64,000 bases of DNA from Udeniomyces pyricola. Lineage: Eukaryota > Basidiomycota > Tremellomycetes > Cystofilobasidiales > Mrakiaceae. The position numbers and the translations under genes are program-made. The notes under the pieces are model-generated. The model saw nothing but the letters and a program-made list of their open reading frames with translations. It had not been told where the DNA came from and made no database searches. The stretch's first letter is position 1, and the number at the start of each line of letters is the position of its first letter. Shown here in pieces: positions 45,200-56,897 of the stretch. Location of the stretch: assembly GCA_039545295.1 (NCBI GenBank), contig BCIK01000036.1:1-64000 (forward strand). The letters are read 5' to 3'.

Positions 45200-47755
45200 A
45201 TGCCTCAGCCACCCCCTCCACAACCTATCGCTCTCCCAGAGCCTGTCGTTGAACCCCGTCCCATTACGTCCCCACCAGCGAGCCTTTCCCGCGCCATCGT
45301 GCCTCAAGCACCAACCACCTCTCACCCTTACGCCGGGGGTCCGGCATCCTTCTCCGACTCGGACGATCCGGAGGACAACATGCCCCTCTCCTGGCGCTTG
45401 CCCGGCGGATCCCACTTTATCGGCTCGCCCGTCGGGGGTGTCGCTGCTCTCGGAGGAATTGCGGGCAAGTTTGCGTCCATGATGGGGAGAGGAACGGGCG
45501 GAGCCGGAGCAGGGACCGAGCGATTATCTACCGAGTTCAACAACAACCAACCTTACAACAACCAACAAACCCTCGCTATATCTCATAATGATTCTCCAAC
45601 TCGCTCGGCACCAGGAGGAGGAGTATACCATACTGAGCCTGTGCGATATGAAGGCTTCGTTCCGCCGAGTTTGAGCAGTGACGAGATTGAACGACAGGCG
45701 GAGGAAGAAAGGGACCGGTCGCGTCGAGAAGCAGAGGCGTTAGACATGCGCTACCAGGCCGAGCTTCAAGAGAGAGATCGACGTATCAAGGAAGGATCTG
45801 GCGTGGAAAGGAAAGCGCCTGTGCACACGCCCGTGACTAAAAAGGTGAGCTGTCGTTCGTGCTGGCTCGTGATGTCTCCTGTCACACCTATGCACCTCCT
45901 CCAGGACGCGTCACGTTACAACACATTATGGACTTTGTGTCCGGCCAATTTTCGACACACGACTTACTATCATCCTTGTCACTATGTCATCGCCTCTTTC
46001 CAGGATCGAGGTTTTTTCGAACAATCATCGTCACCCAATGCCAAGTCATCTGGCTCTTCTCCCTTAGTCGACCCAGCAGCGTACCCTCTTCCGCCCTCGC
46101 CTACCAAGTCAAGCACGGGCGCTTCGCGACCTTTGCCTCAGCTGTCGGTTTCTGCCTCGGCCGCCTCTGCATTTGTACAACAGCAGCAGCAGCAACAACA
46201 AAAACAACAACAACAACAACAACAACAACAGCAGCAGCACCAACAGCCTTCTCCCTCTACCACGGTCCCGCCCTCGTCCTCTGCCATCATCATGTCCCCT
46301 ACTGGCACGCCCATTGATCTTGCTGCCTCTCTCACAGGTCTCGCCAAGCGATTTGAGAAGCTTGAAGCGTGGAGTGTCACGCGTATGCGCTCACTCGAGG
46401 ACAAGGTCCGATCCTTCGAGTCCAACTTGACTACACTGCAGACAACGCTAGCCGAGGAGATTCGGGAGGCCAGGGAAGAGCGGGCCAACGATCGTCTTCA
46501 AAGAGAGACTGAGGTGAATAGCAAGAATGTCGAGAGAGAGCGAGAGCTTGAGGAACGTCAGTTGCGAGAGGGTGTCTGGGGCAAAGAGGTTGGCACAGTT
46601 CGTAAGGATCTCGAAGAGCTTCGTGGCGCCGTAGGGGAAGGGTTCAGAGTAGTCGAGAGCGATATGGGCCGCCTTGAAAACAAGGTCAAGCTTGTCGAGA
46701 CCAACGCAACTATTTCCGTGGTCCCTCCTCCCATGACCAAGACTTTGACGGCTCCTCGTCAATCTCAGCCGGCTCGCCAAGTCTATGCTAAGCAGGCTTC
46801 TAATTCGACCTCAGCCGCTTCGTCTGCACATGCTCCGCATTCATCGACTGCATCCCCATCAATCGTCTCTGAAGATCCCCCTCGTGCTCCCGTCTTGAAT
46901 CGCCAGTCGAGCAGCACTGGTAGCATTCACTCAACGACTTCCTTGTCCTCCACTCCGAGTACAAGCTCTGTCGTCGGGCCTGCCCTCTCCATAGCTAACG
47001 ATCAAGCGGGTCCTCTTTCAGTTCCAACCACACCCGACCTCTCACCGCCCTCACCATGTCTTTCGACGACCTCTTCCAAATTCTCTGTCACCTCGTCAAC
47101 ATCGTCCTCGAGGCCCCTCACTCCGTCCTCGAGCAACCCACCTCCCCGGAAGCGTTACACCACGACCCTTTCGTCGCGCGATCTTCCTTCCCCTCCCCCT
47201 TCCCAAATCCTTCAACCCGCAGAAATCACGTCGCTCGTCTCGGATGATATCACACCTCCTACATCCTCCTCTTCTTCTACCATCACTACACCGACGCAAA
47301 CCCACTTTTTTAAACCCGCCCATTCCTACTCGCGGTCTCTTGCTCAACCCTTGCCTCTTCGTGCGCAAACGACCCCGAACCATACGTCCACGCCTCGATC
47401 TACCCCACTTCCGTCCTCTCCTTTTACCACTACGCCAACCATGCCCTCTTCTTCTCGATCGTTCGTGTCTCGCGCCGGGGGTCACCCCATGCCTTCTCCT
47501 TCATCCCGGGCTAATTCGGTCTTTGCCGGCTCAGATGGTTGGGCCGCCTCTGCTGCCGTCGGTTCTCCTTCTATGACTGAGAGCTCGCGATTCTCAACGA
47601 CATCCTCCTTGGCGGCGGTCGAAGGTAGAAAACGAGCGCAGAGCTTCGGGGAGGGACTTGAGAAAAAGCAAGTTGAGCAGGGTCAGGAGGGTTTGAAGGC
47701 ATCAAATCGGGAGAGGGCACCAGTTGGGAAGTTGGTTGCGTTTTGGGAGAGATAG
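45200..47755 (+). CDS. Proline/serine-rich protein with poly-Q tract and central coiled coil
   Basis: Not recognised. The ATG at 45200 opens a Pro-rich N-terminus (MPQPPPPQP), a Gly-rich part (GGVAALGGIAGKFASMMGRG), an acidic/basic helix, and after the intron a poly-Gln tract (46184-46248). A long coiled coil follows (LAKRFEKLEAWSVTRMRSLE through LENKVKLVE, about 46330-46700), then a Ser/Thr/Pro-rich region of about 300 residues and a short conserved-looking end, PVGKLVAFWER. The likely intron 45845-46003 (AAG/GTGAGC to TTTCCAG/GAT) is 159 nt, a multiple of three without a stop, so the frame stays open when it is retained. Architecture suggests a cytoskeletal or scaffold protein, but that is only inference from composition. 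A shorter intron ending at 45904 (60 nt) is also in phase. Confidence 0.7.
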   Translation: MPQPPPPQPIALPEPVVEPRPITSPPASLSRAIVPQAPTTSHPYAGGPASFSDSDDPEDNMPLSWRLPGGSHFIGSPVGGVAALGGIAGKFASMMGRGTGGAGAGTERLSTEFNNNQPYNNQQTLAISHNDSPTRSAPGGGVYHTEPVRYEGFVPPSLSSDEIERQAEEERDRSRREAEALDMRYQAELQERDRRIKEGSGVERKAPVHTPVTKKVSCRSCWLVMSPVTPMHLLQDASRYNTLWTLCPANFRHTTYYHPCHYVIASFQDRGFFEQSSSPNAKSSGSSPLVDPAAYPLPPSPTKSSTGASRPLPQLSVSASAASAFVQQQQQQQQKQQQQQQQQQQQHQQPSPSTTVPPSSSAIIMSPTGTPIDLAASLTGLAKRFEKLEAWSVTRMRSLEDKVRSFESNLTTLQTTLAEEIREAREERANDRLQRETEVNSKNVERERELEERQLREGVWGKEVGTVRKDLEELRGAVGEGFRVVESDMGRLENKVKLVETNATISVVPPPMTKTLTAPRQSQPARQVYAKQASNSTSAASSAHAPHSSTASPSIVSEDPPRAPVLNRQSSSTGSIHSTTSLSSTPSTSSVVGPALSIANDQAGPLSVPTTPDLSPPSPCLSTTSSKFSVTSSTSSSRPLTPSSSNPPPRKRYTTTLSSRDLPSPPPSQILQPAEITSLVSDDITPPTSSSSSTITTPTQTHFFKPAHSYSRSLAQPLPLRAQTTPNHTSTPRSTPLPSSPFTTTPTMPSSSRSFVSRAGGHPMPSPSSRANSVFAGSDGWAASAAVGSPSMTESSRFSTTSSLAAVEGRKRAQSFGEGLEKKQVEQGQEGLKASNRERAPVGKLVAFWER

Positions 47756-48704
47756 GTGGATCGAGCGTATGGGAGCGACGGATCTCTTTTCTTCTTTTCT
47801 TTTTTTCTGTCTCTTGCCTTTTATGACCTCACTCGATTCCAGCTTGACTCCATGTCCCTGGTGTTTTTACCACCACTGTGTTTTAACTTGATGTTTCCTT
47901 TCTCTCAAAGTCCAGTGTCGTTCTCTTTCTTTCAGCCCTTACCAACGGACCATTAGTTTTCGCGTTGCCTTTGAATCTCGTATACCTCAGCCATCTAATT
48001 TTCGTTCATATGCCCCCCCTTCCTTCTATGTTGACAGTCCCGCTCTTCCGTCTGAATTGCACGTGCATTGGCCATATAGTACATCATATCGATAGTCATC
48101 CGTCCAATCCCTGCGACGTCAACTCTTTAATTGCAGCATACATACCTTGTTCTCTTTTCTTTCAATCTTTCCAGTCTGATTTGCGATATATTTCGGCGAG
48201 AAGGGAAACCGGCCGTTGTTTATACGTTACGTCGCGATTGCAGCGTACGAAATCTGAGCGATCTGAGATCTGAGATCTCTGAGCCATGACGATTGTCATA
48301 ATCACCACACCGCGCATTTGTACTGTCTCCCGGTTTCCCAGCCACGCCTCAACATCATCCCCCATCGACCCATCCGTCACCCCAACTTTCTTCCGAAACA
48401 CGTCAAAACCCTTCGGACATTCACCTCTCACTTGTAGTCTAGGACGTTCTTCACTGGTCGCCCGAATTCATTACACGTACGCCCCGCCCTCGAACTTCCT
48501 TCCCTGCATCCGACGTCTCCGCACAACTCCGCGTCGCGCCTCAATTCCTTTCTTTTCATTCCCTTCCTTTTCTCCCTTCCCTCTCTACAACCTACTCCTC
48601 TGCCTCATTCCACTGGCCAACAACATAATCTAGCTCCCTACGCCTGTCTTCTGGACCTCCCCTTGCGCCACTTGTCTGGTCATCTCGGCCCCGTTTGACT
48701 CTGG
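47756..48704. promoter_or_regulatory. Spacer with 3' UTR of upstream gene and leader of DHX29-like gene
   Basis: Tandem + strand neighbours. The first part is T-rich, as expected for a 3' UTR. From about 48450 the strand is CT-rich (leader of the helicase gene). A short alternating stretch GATCTGAGATCTGAGATCTC lies at about 48262-48281. A long - strand open frame covering 48592-49476 is a shadow of the helicase 5' end. No separate gene was seen. Confidence 0.4.
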
Positions 48705-51700
48705 ATGGCGAAGAAGAAAAAGTCAGGTACGCACGCGCGCACAGAGGCGAATCATCTACTTCGGCTCGTCTCCTCGCCTGGTCTCTTGATATCTTTGGCA
48801 AGTCTTTCCCTCCCAGAACGTGGGATATGAAGGTTAACATCTGCTTCAATTCAAACATGCTTCCCCAGCCTTGCCGGCCGTCAGCAGGGCGTTCGCAACA
48901 ACTTCGATCCCCAAGACCAAAAAGGCCATCGAGCTCGAAGCTGAGCAAGCCGCCCTCGCCTCTGCCACCTCTACTGCCGCCATATCCACTACGGAAGCCG
49001 GCATCACATCCAATGGATCTTCCAATGGAGCCGGAGGATCGATGCCGGCATCTGGAGGTATGAGTGAGGGCGTTGCTGGAGGTCTGGATATCGAGCTGGG
49101 AGACGCCGCAAAGGGAATGGTTGAGATAGGAGGAGTGGAAGAAGAGTGGGAGAAAGAAGCAAGTTACCTTCAAGGACTTGTAGACAGGCTCCAGGACAAA
49201 GTCGATAAGGAGGTTGCGAGAGGTATCAAGGTATGTCACCCGACTGAACGGGTATGGGTTCGATGCTTGGGAAGGAGAGGCGTCCAGACCGATCGCTGGA
49301 AGATTCGATGACTCATCTCGCAGGGTCGATGTCTGACTTGCGCCTTGTTTCTCTTTATCTTTCAGACCATGGATTTTGAAAAGAGACAGGCCAAGGGATT
49401 CGCTAAATTCGACGTTCCTGAGGCGATTCGTGACCGGGCCCTCGAGCTTGTGAGCAAGGCGGAGCGGGCGCAGCAAGGTGAGCTTGGATCACCAGATGTT
49501 CCCTCTTGATCTCTTGGTTCATAGTCATTTGGTGGCTCTTCATTGGCTGGGCAGAAGCTGACATGATTTTGAATTATGCGCCAATATGGCACCCCATTAT
49601 GTTTACGCATGGTTCCTCCAGCGCTCCCCCTGGTTGCCAGCTCGGATTCCGAGAAGCTTATCCTTCGACTGGCCATCACGCACGGCATTCTGCTTAAAAT
49701 TGGGTTTTTGCCCGAACGTATTGAGGAGTGTCTACGAGCTTGCGCGAGCTGGGAGCTAGAAGAAGCTCTCGATTGGGTGAGCTTGAACTCAACCGAAGAT
49801 CTCCTGAAAGAAGCTGTTATGACATTGGATACTGATGTACATCTTTGAACCTGCTTCGTCAAATCTCATCTCTCGTATTCCCGAGTAGCTCTACCTTCAC
49901 TGTCCGGAAGATGAACTTTTGCAAGAAGGCGAGTTCCTTCCCAAGACGGACACACCCCTGTCTTCTCTTCCACCATCTTTCTCCTCGTCCCAACCCCCCT
50001 CGAGAGCGCCATCTCGACCATCATCTCCTCCTCTCTCAGCAAAGTCTCTTCTTCCTTCCGTCCTGTCTATGCCATCCAACGGGAATGCGAACGGCAGTGG
50101 TCCGCGTCCATCTAGCCTTTCAGTGCCATCCACAACTCCATCTTCCGTCGCGACTCCATCTACACGATCAAGGACGACTACCTCCACAAGTATGTTCGCC
50201 GTCGCCGGAGGAGCCGATGAGGACGACTCCTCATCCTCCGACAGCGAGCCTGAAGAGCCCAACACGGAGTTTGCTAGGCTAAGGTTAAGACTCGAGCAGG
50301 TTCTCGGGCTCGGCTCCGGCGGTGGAAAGGATGGGGGCAAGAAGAAAGGCGGAAACGGAAAGAAGGGAATGAACAAGTTGAAGCTTAGTTTGGCGAGTGC
50401 GGCCAACGAACCGGAGGAGGCGGGGAGGATCCGAAAGAGGATGGAGGTTGTCAAGGGCATGTATTTATATGCTGAAAAGGAAGCTGGTGAGTAATTGTTT
50501 CTTTCGGGCTTGATTTGAGCTGGGTTCCTGTGCGGCTCACTGCACATATCGTCTGGCCTTGTTTATCTTACCTTGTTTGAACAATCAATTCCTATCCTCT
50601 CCATCACTCTGTCAAAGACGCCGAATTCAAGGCTATGAAGCTCAAAGTCGACGCACAAGCGCTCGAAGATCGACTGGCCGGTCGAGAACCTGCTGTCATC
50701 GCTACGCCCACTGTTCTCAGCCCCCTTGGCTCTCCTCTGGAGGAGAAACCTCCGTCCGACATCCTTGATGCGCTCGGTGGACTTGGTATGGGCGAGGATG
50801 GAGCCGATGGATTAAGCGCTGTGAGTGGATAGGCTCCACGTGATTCTGATTCTGACAATGCTTCGTCTGACATCTACCGCTTGTGAGCTACGTGTTTTCA
50901 GCTTTTTGAAGCTTCCGGGCAAAGTACGGATACTACTGGCACCACCATCACTGTCCGACCGATGCCTCTCCCTCGGTCCTACGCCTCTTCCTCCCCAACT
51001 CCGAGATCGACTCTTCAATCCCTTGTCGTGAAGCTTGACAAATTCTCCCTCGTCGACTACACGACTCTCTCTGGATCTTCCCGTGCCTCTCGCGTACGCC
51101 TCAAACTCCGCTGGGGCAATGGTCGCGAGCAAGGATGGTCGATGGAGGATATCGCGTGTCAAACTGTCCCTGAGGCGGAGAATTACGTGGCAACGCTCGC
51201 GTTGCACGAGCTAAATGCTGTCGAAGGGAAAGGAGAGAAGGGGCTGTGGAGGATTCTGCCGCCAGTGTTTAGAGATCTTTGGGATGAGCTAGACGAAGTC
51301 AGACAAGAGGTCGTCGATAAGGAGAGAAGGGGAACTTGGGGCATGCTCCGGGCTATCCTCGATGCGCGGATTGCTAGCGAGGACGCTGGAACTAAGGTAC
51401 GCTTCCTGCACGCATTTGACTTTCCCCGGAGCCTTCTCGGTCGTTGTGGACTGACATGCATTTCACCTCTCTCCTTCTCACCTGATCTAGCCAACCATCA
51501 AGAATGGATCCAAGTTAATCCCAGGCTTCGACTGCCTCCCTCCTTCACCCGCGATGCCGGCCCCTGAGCTGTCGGAGGACGCTTCAGCTCGAGTGCAGGC
51601 AGAGTTTGCACGTCGTCAATCCACCCCTGCCTACCAAAACATGCTGGTGAGTTTATTTTTCATCGAACATTGCGATCTTTGAACTTTCGTGATGCTGGTG

Positions 51701-54700
51701 GGAATATTCTTCTGGCCATCCTCCCCCCCCCCCCTCTTTCCTTCCATCTAATTCTTTCGCCCCTCATCTGACATGTCTGTTTTCATCGTGCTCCTTGTAC
51801 CTTTTCTTTACCCCTGGGCTTACAATATCGCTACTCAAATTGCAGAAACAACGGTCCACGCTTCCCATCTCATCTTACCGAGATACTATCGTCGAGACTT
51901 TGGAGAATTCCCAAATCCTCGTTTTAAGCGGAGAGACTGGATGGTGAGTTCATCTTTGCCTTCCTCTTCCTTAAGCGCGATGGATGTTGCCTTGAAAGAA
52001 CGCTTTCTAATTTGTCTTCTTGCCCTTCTTCCCCAACAACTCTTATCTGTAGTGGTAAATCAACGCAACTTCCATCGTTCCTGCTCGAGGATCAGCTCTC
52101 CAAGGGCAAGCACTGCAAGATCTACGTTACCGAGCCCCGTCGAATCTCGGCCATCTCGCTCGCTCAGAGAGTCTCGCAAGAGCTAGGTGACTCTCCCGGT
52201 CAGGTTGGAACAAACAACTCACTTGTTGGATACTCGATTCGGTTGGAAAATTGCGTTTCAAAGAACACGGTTGGTGCCAGGTTGAGCTCGACCTTATTTC
52301 ATTTTTAACTCTTTTTTTTTGTACTTTCATGTCTGTTGAGAACACGATCAGACCAGAGGTAAGGATTGCTGACCTCTAATCATGTGCGGCTTTTCGGCAG
52401 AGACTCGCGTTCGTCACCAACGGAATTGCCCTTCGAATGCTCGAGAGTGGAACCGGCGTTGCTGGCGGAAAAGGCACCGCCTTTGATGAGATCACTGTGA
52501 GCCAAAGGTTCTTTAAGCCGGCAAGCCAGCAACCACATTCGAACATTGATGCTAACGATATCTTCCTTTCACTTGTTTGCCTTGACGATAGCACATCATC
52601 GTCGATGAGGTCCACGAGCGCTCGATTGAGTGTGAGTTATCTTCGTAACGCAATTGGAGGTAGTTCCATTTTGACCGATGACGTCACGTAAATTGACTCG
52701 GCTTGTATGTTTCTTGTCTCATCAGCCGACTTCTTGTTGATTGTCCTCAAGACCTTGCTCGAGCAGAGGAAGGATCTCAAGTAAGTGGCTAGTTTGTTTG
52801 TTGCTCGTGGCTGACTCGCCTTCTGATCTGGAATTTTCCTTTCGTGTCTAATTGTCTTTGCCGTAGGGTCGTTCTCATGAGTGCTACGGTTGATGCCGAG
52901 AAAATCTCCGAGTTCTTTGGTGGATGCCCGACGCTCTCAGTGCCTGGACGAACGTTCCCCGTCAAGACTTGCTTCCTGGAGGACGCTGTCGAGACTTCCA
53001 AATGGTTCATCAATCAAGACTCACCTTATGCTCGAAGGAGTGGGTTCTGGGACATTTTTCTATCGTTCACCAACGTGCGTTTGCCGCTCGTCACCAATCC
53101 TGACCCTAACTTTTCCTCCTCGCCCGAAATGCAACAGACAACAAATTTAACAAGAGTCGCACACCGAAACTCGACTGGAACGAGGATGTTGTCGTTGATC
53201 AGCAGCAGGATGACGATGAAGACAACACAGACAAGCCCGTCGCACCCGTCAAGCTCGAGAAGAAGTACGGTGTCAAGACCGTTGCGACGGTCAACCTTCT
53301 CGACGAGAGACTTATTGCGTACGACTTGGTACGTTCTCACAATAAAATGAGACAAAGGCATAAGACCAGTTCATGAGTGCATCGAGTCGCCCTGACTTAC
53401 TTCATAACGCGATTCCACTGTCTCATTGGTAGATTGTCCGGTTGTTGGAGCGACTCTGCTTGGAGGATCCTGCTTACAAGCCTTACTCGGCCTCGGTCCT
53501 GATTTTCATGCCTGGAATGAACGAGATCCGGCGTCTCAATGACATGCTTCAAGAGCATCCGGCATTTGGTTCTCAGGACTTTGTTATTTACCCGTTGCAT
53601 TCGAGGTATGTTGAAGTTTTTTTTTTCTGCCGTGACACCATCACGAATTGACCATCAAGCTGCTGGTTTCGTACACTCTTACTGTCTGCTTCTCACACAG
53701 TGTCTCGTCCGAAGGTCAGAGTGCCGTTTTCAATACACCTCCGGCCGGCGTCCGCAAAATTGTCATTTCGACCAACATTGCCGAGACAGGTGTCACCATC
53801 CCAGATGTCGTCTGTGTCATTGACAGTGGAAAGCATCGAGAGATGAGGTTCGTCGTCGCTGTTACTGGTGTTGTTCACAGCGTGGAAGGCGTGTTTTCTT
53901 CCTTCGAATGATCCTCGTTTTGACTCACACTACTCGCGCTTCTTTCTTCAGATTCGACGAAAAACGACAGATCTCAAAACTCGTCGAGTGCTGGATTGCC
54001 AAAAGTAACGCCGCCCAACGACGTGGTCGAGCCGGTCGAGTTCAAGAAGGTCTCGCCTTCCACCTTTTCTCTAAGCTCAAGCACGATACCCAACTTCAAG
54101 ATCATCCGCTTCCAGAGATGCTTCGGCTCTCTTTGCAAGATCTTGCGTTGCGAATCAAGATCCTTAAGACCAAAATTGGAAATTCTATTGAAGATGGTGA
54201 GTCTCATGACGTCGGGTCTTGCCTTGACTTATCCAGAAATTCGTTGCTGACTCATGACTTGTTCGTCCATGATAGTCCTCTCTAAAGCTCTCGACCCTCC
54301 TCTACCTTTGAACGTTCAACGTGGTAAGAATACACTTGCCTTTTGTCTGTGTGCCTGCATCAACTTGCTCTTACACTGTCATGTTCTTGTCGCTACTGCA
54401 TGCCAACAGCTGTCTCTTCCCTTGTTGAGGTCAAGGCTTTGACAACCAACGAGGAAATTACGCCTATGGGTCGATTACTGTCCAAACTTCCAATGGACGT
54501 TCATCTCGGTGAGCAGGTCCTCTTATTGCTCGGCCGAACACGTCTCCCCTTCATTTATATTTCTTACTCACCAGACTGCATGTCCGTTCCAAATTGCCTT
54601 CGTCTCTTCAAGGCAAATTCCTTCTCGTCGCAGCTCTTTTCAAGTGCTTGGATCCTGCTTTGACGATTGCTGCTACTTTAAATTCAAAATCGCCTTTCGT

Positions 54701-56140
54701 CGCGCCTTTTGGATTGGAGCAAGAGGCTGATCGATCCAAGGCGTCATTCAAGACGGGTAAGTGCGCTATTTCTATGACCCCAGTCTGACTCTACTCTCTA
54801 TGAAGTTTGGGATTTACGATCAGCTCATGTCTGACACAATTGCCCTTTCGTGACGTATGACTCGCTACAGGCAACAGCGACTTTCTTACTCTTCACAATG
54901 CCTTTTCTAGTTGGCGGAGAGCGTCGGCCAACCCAAACTTTGTCCGGGTCTTTTGCCGGAAGAACTTCGTATGTCCAAGCCATTCTTTCACGCTTGTTGA
55001 TTAATCATTTGACCCATTTGCACTGACTATGTGCTGACCGGTCTGATCCTAAATTGTACGCATGGTTCTGTTTCCATCAGCTCTCACACCAGAATCTCCA
55101 GCAGATTGAGGAACTTCGGCAACAACTTTTCTCGTAAGACCACATTTGTCATCCATCCATGGGTGCCCTGGTGGTGCCCACTGCCCTTGTTGCCTTGTGG
55201 GCGCCAGGCACTAGATCTCGAACTGATAGGAACGTCTTTTATCTCACACAGGTATCTTGTCGACTCGGGATTCGTGAACGTGTCCGACGAGCAAAGAAGC
55301 ATCATCTCTCGGTATGCTCAACAGTCTGATTCCCTAGATGACTTCCTTGATCCCTTGCTTGATTGGCTCGGACTCGTACGGCAAACTAACGACGACATGT
55401 GCTTTCCCTTCTGTCTCTCGTCTTACATTCTCCTCGGCCCAGCGCTCGATTCTCGCGTTCCCGTGCCTCCCGCTTCCTGCCAATTCCGACTGATCTCGAC
55501 GTCAATTCCTCCGACGAACATATGATTTCTGCCGCGCTCGCCGCCGGTCTCTTTCCCAAGATCCTTTCGATTGATCCGCAATCATGGCAGCTTCGCACAT
55601 ACTCTAATAACCAACCGGCGAGCATTCATCCGAGCTCCGTCAACTTCCGCATGAAGCCCGCCGATTGGGGCTCGAACCACTTGGCGTTCTTCACGATCAT
55701 GCATTCGAAGAAACTGTATGCGTGGGAGACTGGACCGGTTGATGATCGAGCGTTGGTTTTGTTGTGTGGTGATGCGGATTTCAAAGTTCGTTCTCACATC
55801 CCTTTTCCTCTCACTTCCTTTCTGACTCTCCGGTCTACTGTCAAGATTGTGTCACTGTCTTATCATCGTGTATATGGACTGATATTCATCTCTCTTTGCT
55901 CCTCTTCTTTCTCGACAGCTCACCGCGTCTTCCCTCCAGCTGGACCGAAAGCTCAAACTTCACGTCCCTCCCAAGACGCTCATTGCACTCAAAGTGCTTC
56001 GAACTGAGCTCGCCTCGATCCTTGCCGCCAAGATGAAGGGCAAAGAAATCTCGGCTGAGCAAGAGGAGTGGTGGGCGCTTGCGTTGGATGTGTTTGGAAG
56101 GGAGAAAGTTGCTGGGGAGGAACTTCACATCACATCGTGA
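48705..56140 (+). CDS. DEAH-box RNA helicase, DHX29-like, more than 20 exons
   Basis: ATP-dependent RNA helicase of the DHX29/DHX57 (yeast YLR419W) group. DHX29 promotes 48S scanning through structured 5' leaders. The first exon is 22 nt (MAKKKKS); the second starts at 48869. The N-terminal half has a UBA-like helix bundle ([28 protein letters not shown], about 49690-49800), an acidic Ser-rich linker, and a dsRBD-like fold ([27 protein letters not shown]). Helicase motifs in order: QI..SGETGCGKST (P-loop, with the Cys codon split by an intron at 51943), [65 protein letters not shown] and [12 protein letters not shown]. The HA2 domain ([19 protein letters not shown]) and the OB fold ([20 protein letters not shown]) follow. 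The end is a helical tail ending EELHITS. Many exons were traced but not all joins were checked. Confidence 0.92.
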
Positions 56141-56897
56141 AGCAAGAAGGATGTATTAGGTGGTGGGGTAGAAGGAAGGTTGGACAAAACATAGAAAGGA
56201 GCAACAGATTGGACGTAGAAAGATGGGTCTATTCTCAACTTCACATGGAGTTATATAGAAAAAGACGAGAGCTATCGTGCCAGATCGTATAGTCGATGCC
56301 TATATCACGGCCTTGGCGCATTCGAAAGAGCCCATGCGTCAATTCTAACACAAAAAGGGAGAGGACTTCCTGGGCAAAGTAGTAGTGGCGGCTGGAACAT
56401 GTCGGCCCATCGACAGCCCCAACCTGATTGTTGATCGTTCATCGCGCGAGACTTCCCCCTTCATGTCAAGAACTGATCTAGCATGGTGTGCCTTTGTCGC
56501 TGTTTCACTGATATGCTCTACTTCATTTGACCAGTTCACTAACTACGTACAACAGTCGATTTAGTGTACGTCAATGGGACCGATACGCATCATGTTCGAC
56601 CGGCTCGACTCAGTTCCGATGCGCGAGAATGACGATTCGGCAAAAGACGTATCATATATATATCGCTTGCAGATGCAGACCAAGGTCCTCAAATCATCAC
56701 AGATCCAGAAACAAGATCGCACACGAGATAGAAGTGAGACAGAGAAAGTCGAGGAGGGATTGAGTGTGGGATGGGGTTTGCGGTATGATGAATACCGCTC
56801 TTTGGTGCTCTTCAGGCCTTCGCGGCGATGCTGGGAGTGTAATCACGACGATAAACACGTACGATCCAGCAAGAAATGAGATGTTGTGAATTAGATT
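56141..56897. other. Convergent intergenic region, no gene seen
   Basis: This segment lies between the helicase stop (+) and the stop of the carrier gene (-). Short open frames without motifs occur (for example 56574-56879, +). No RNA gene was recognised. Confidence 0.5.

Noticed and set aside
48592..49476. 294-codon - strand open frame
   Set aside because: It overlaps the conserved 5' exons of the + strand DHX29-like helicase and has no motif, so it is a shadow frame.
49897..50547. 216-codon - strand open frame
   Set aside because: Shadow of the Ser-rich linker of the helicase on the other strand. Its composition mirrors the real frame.
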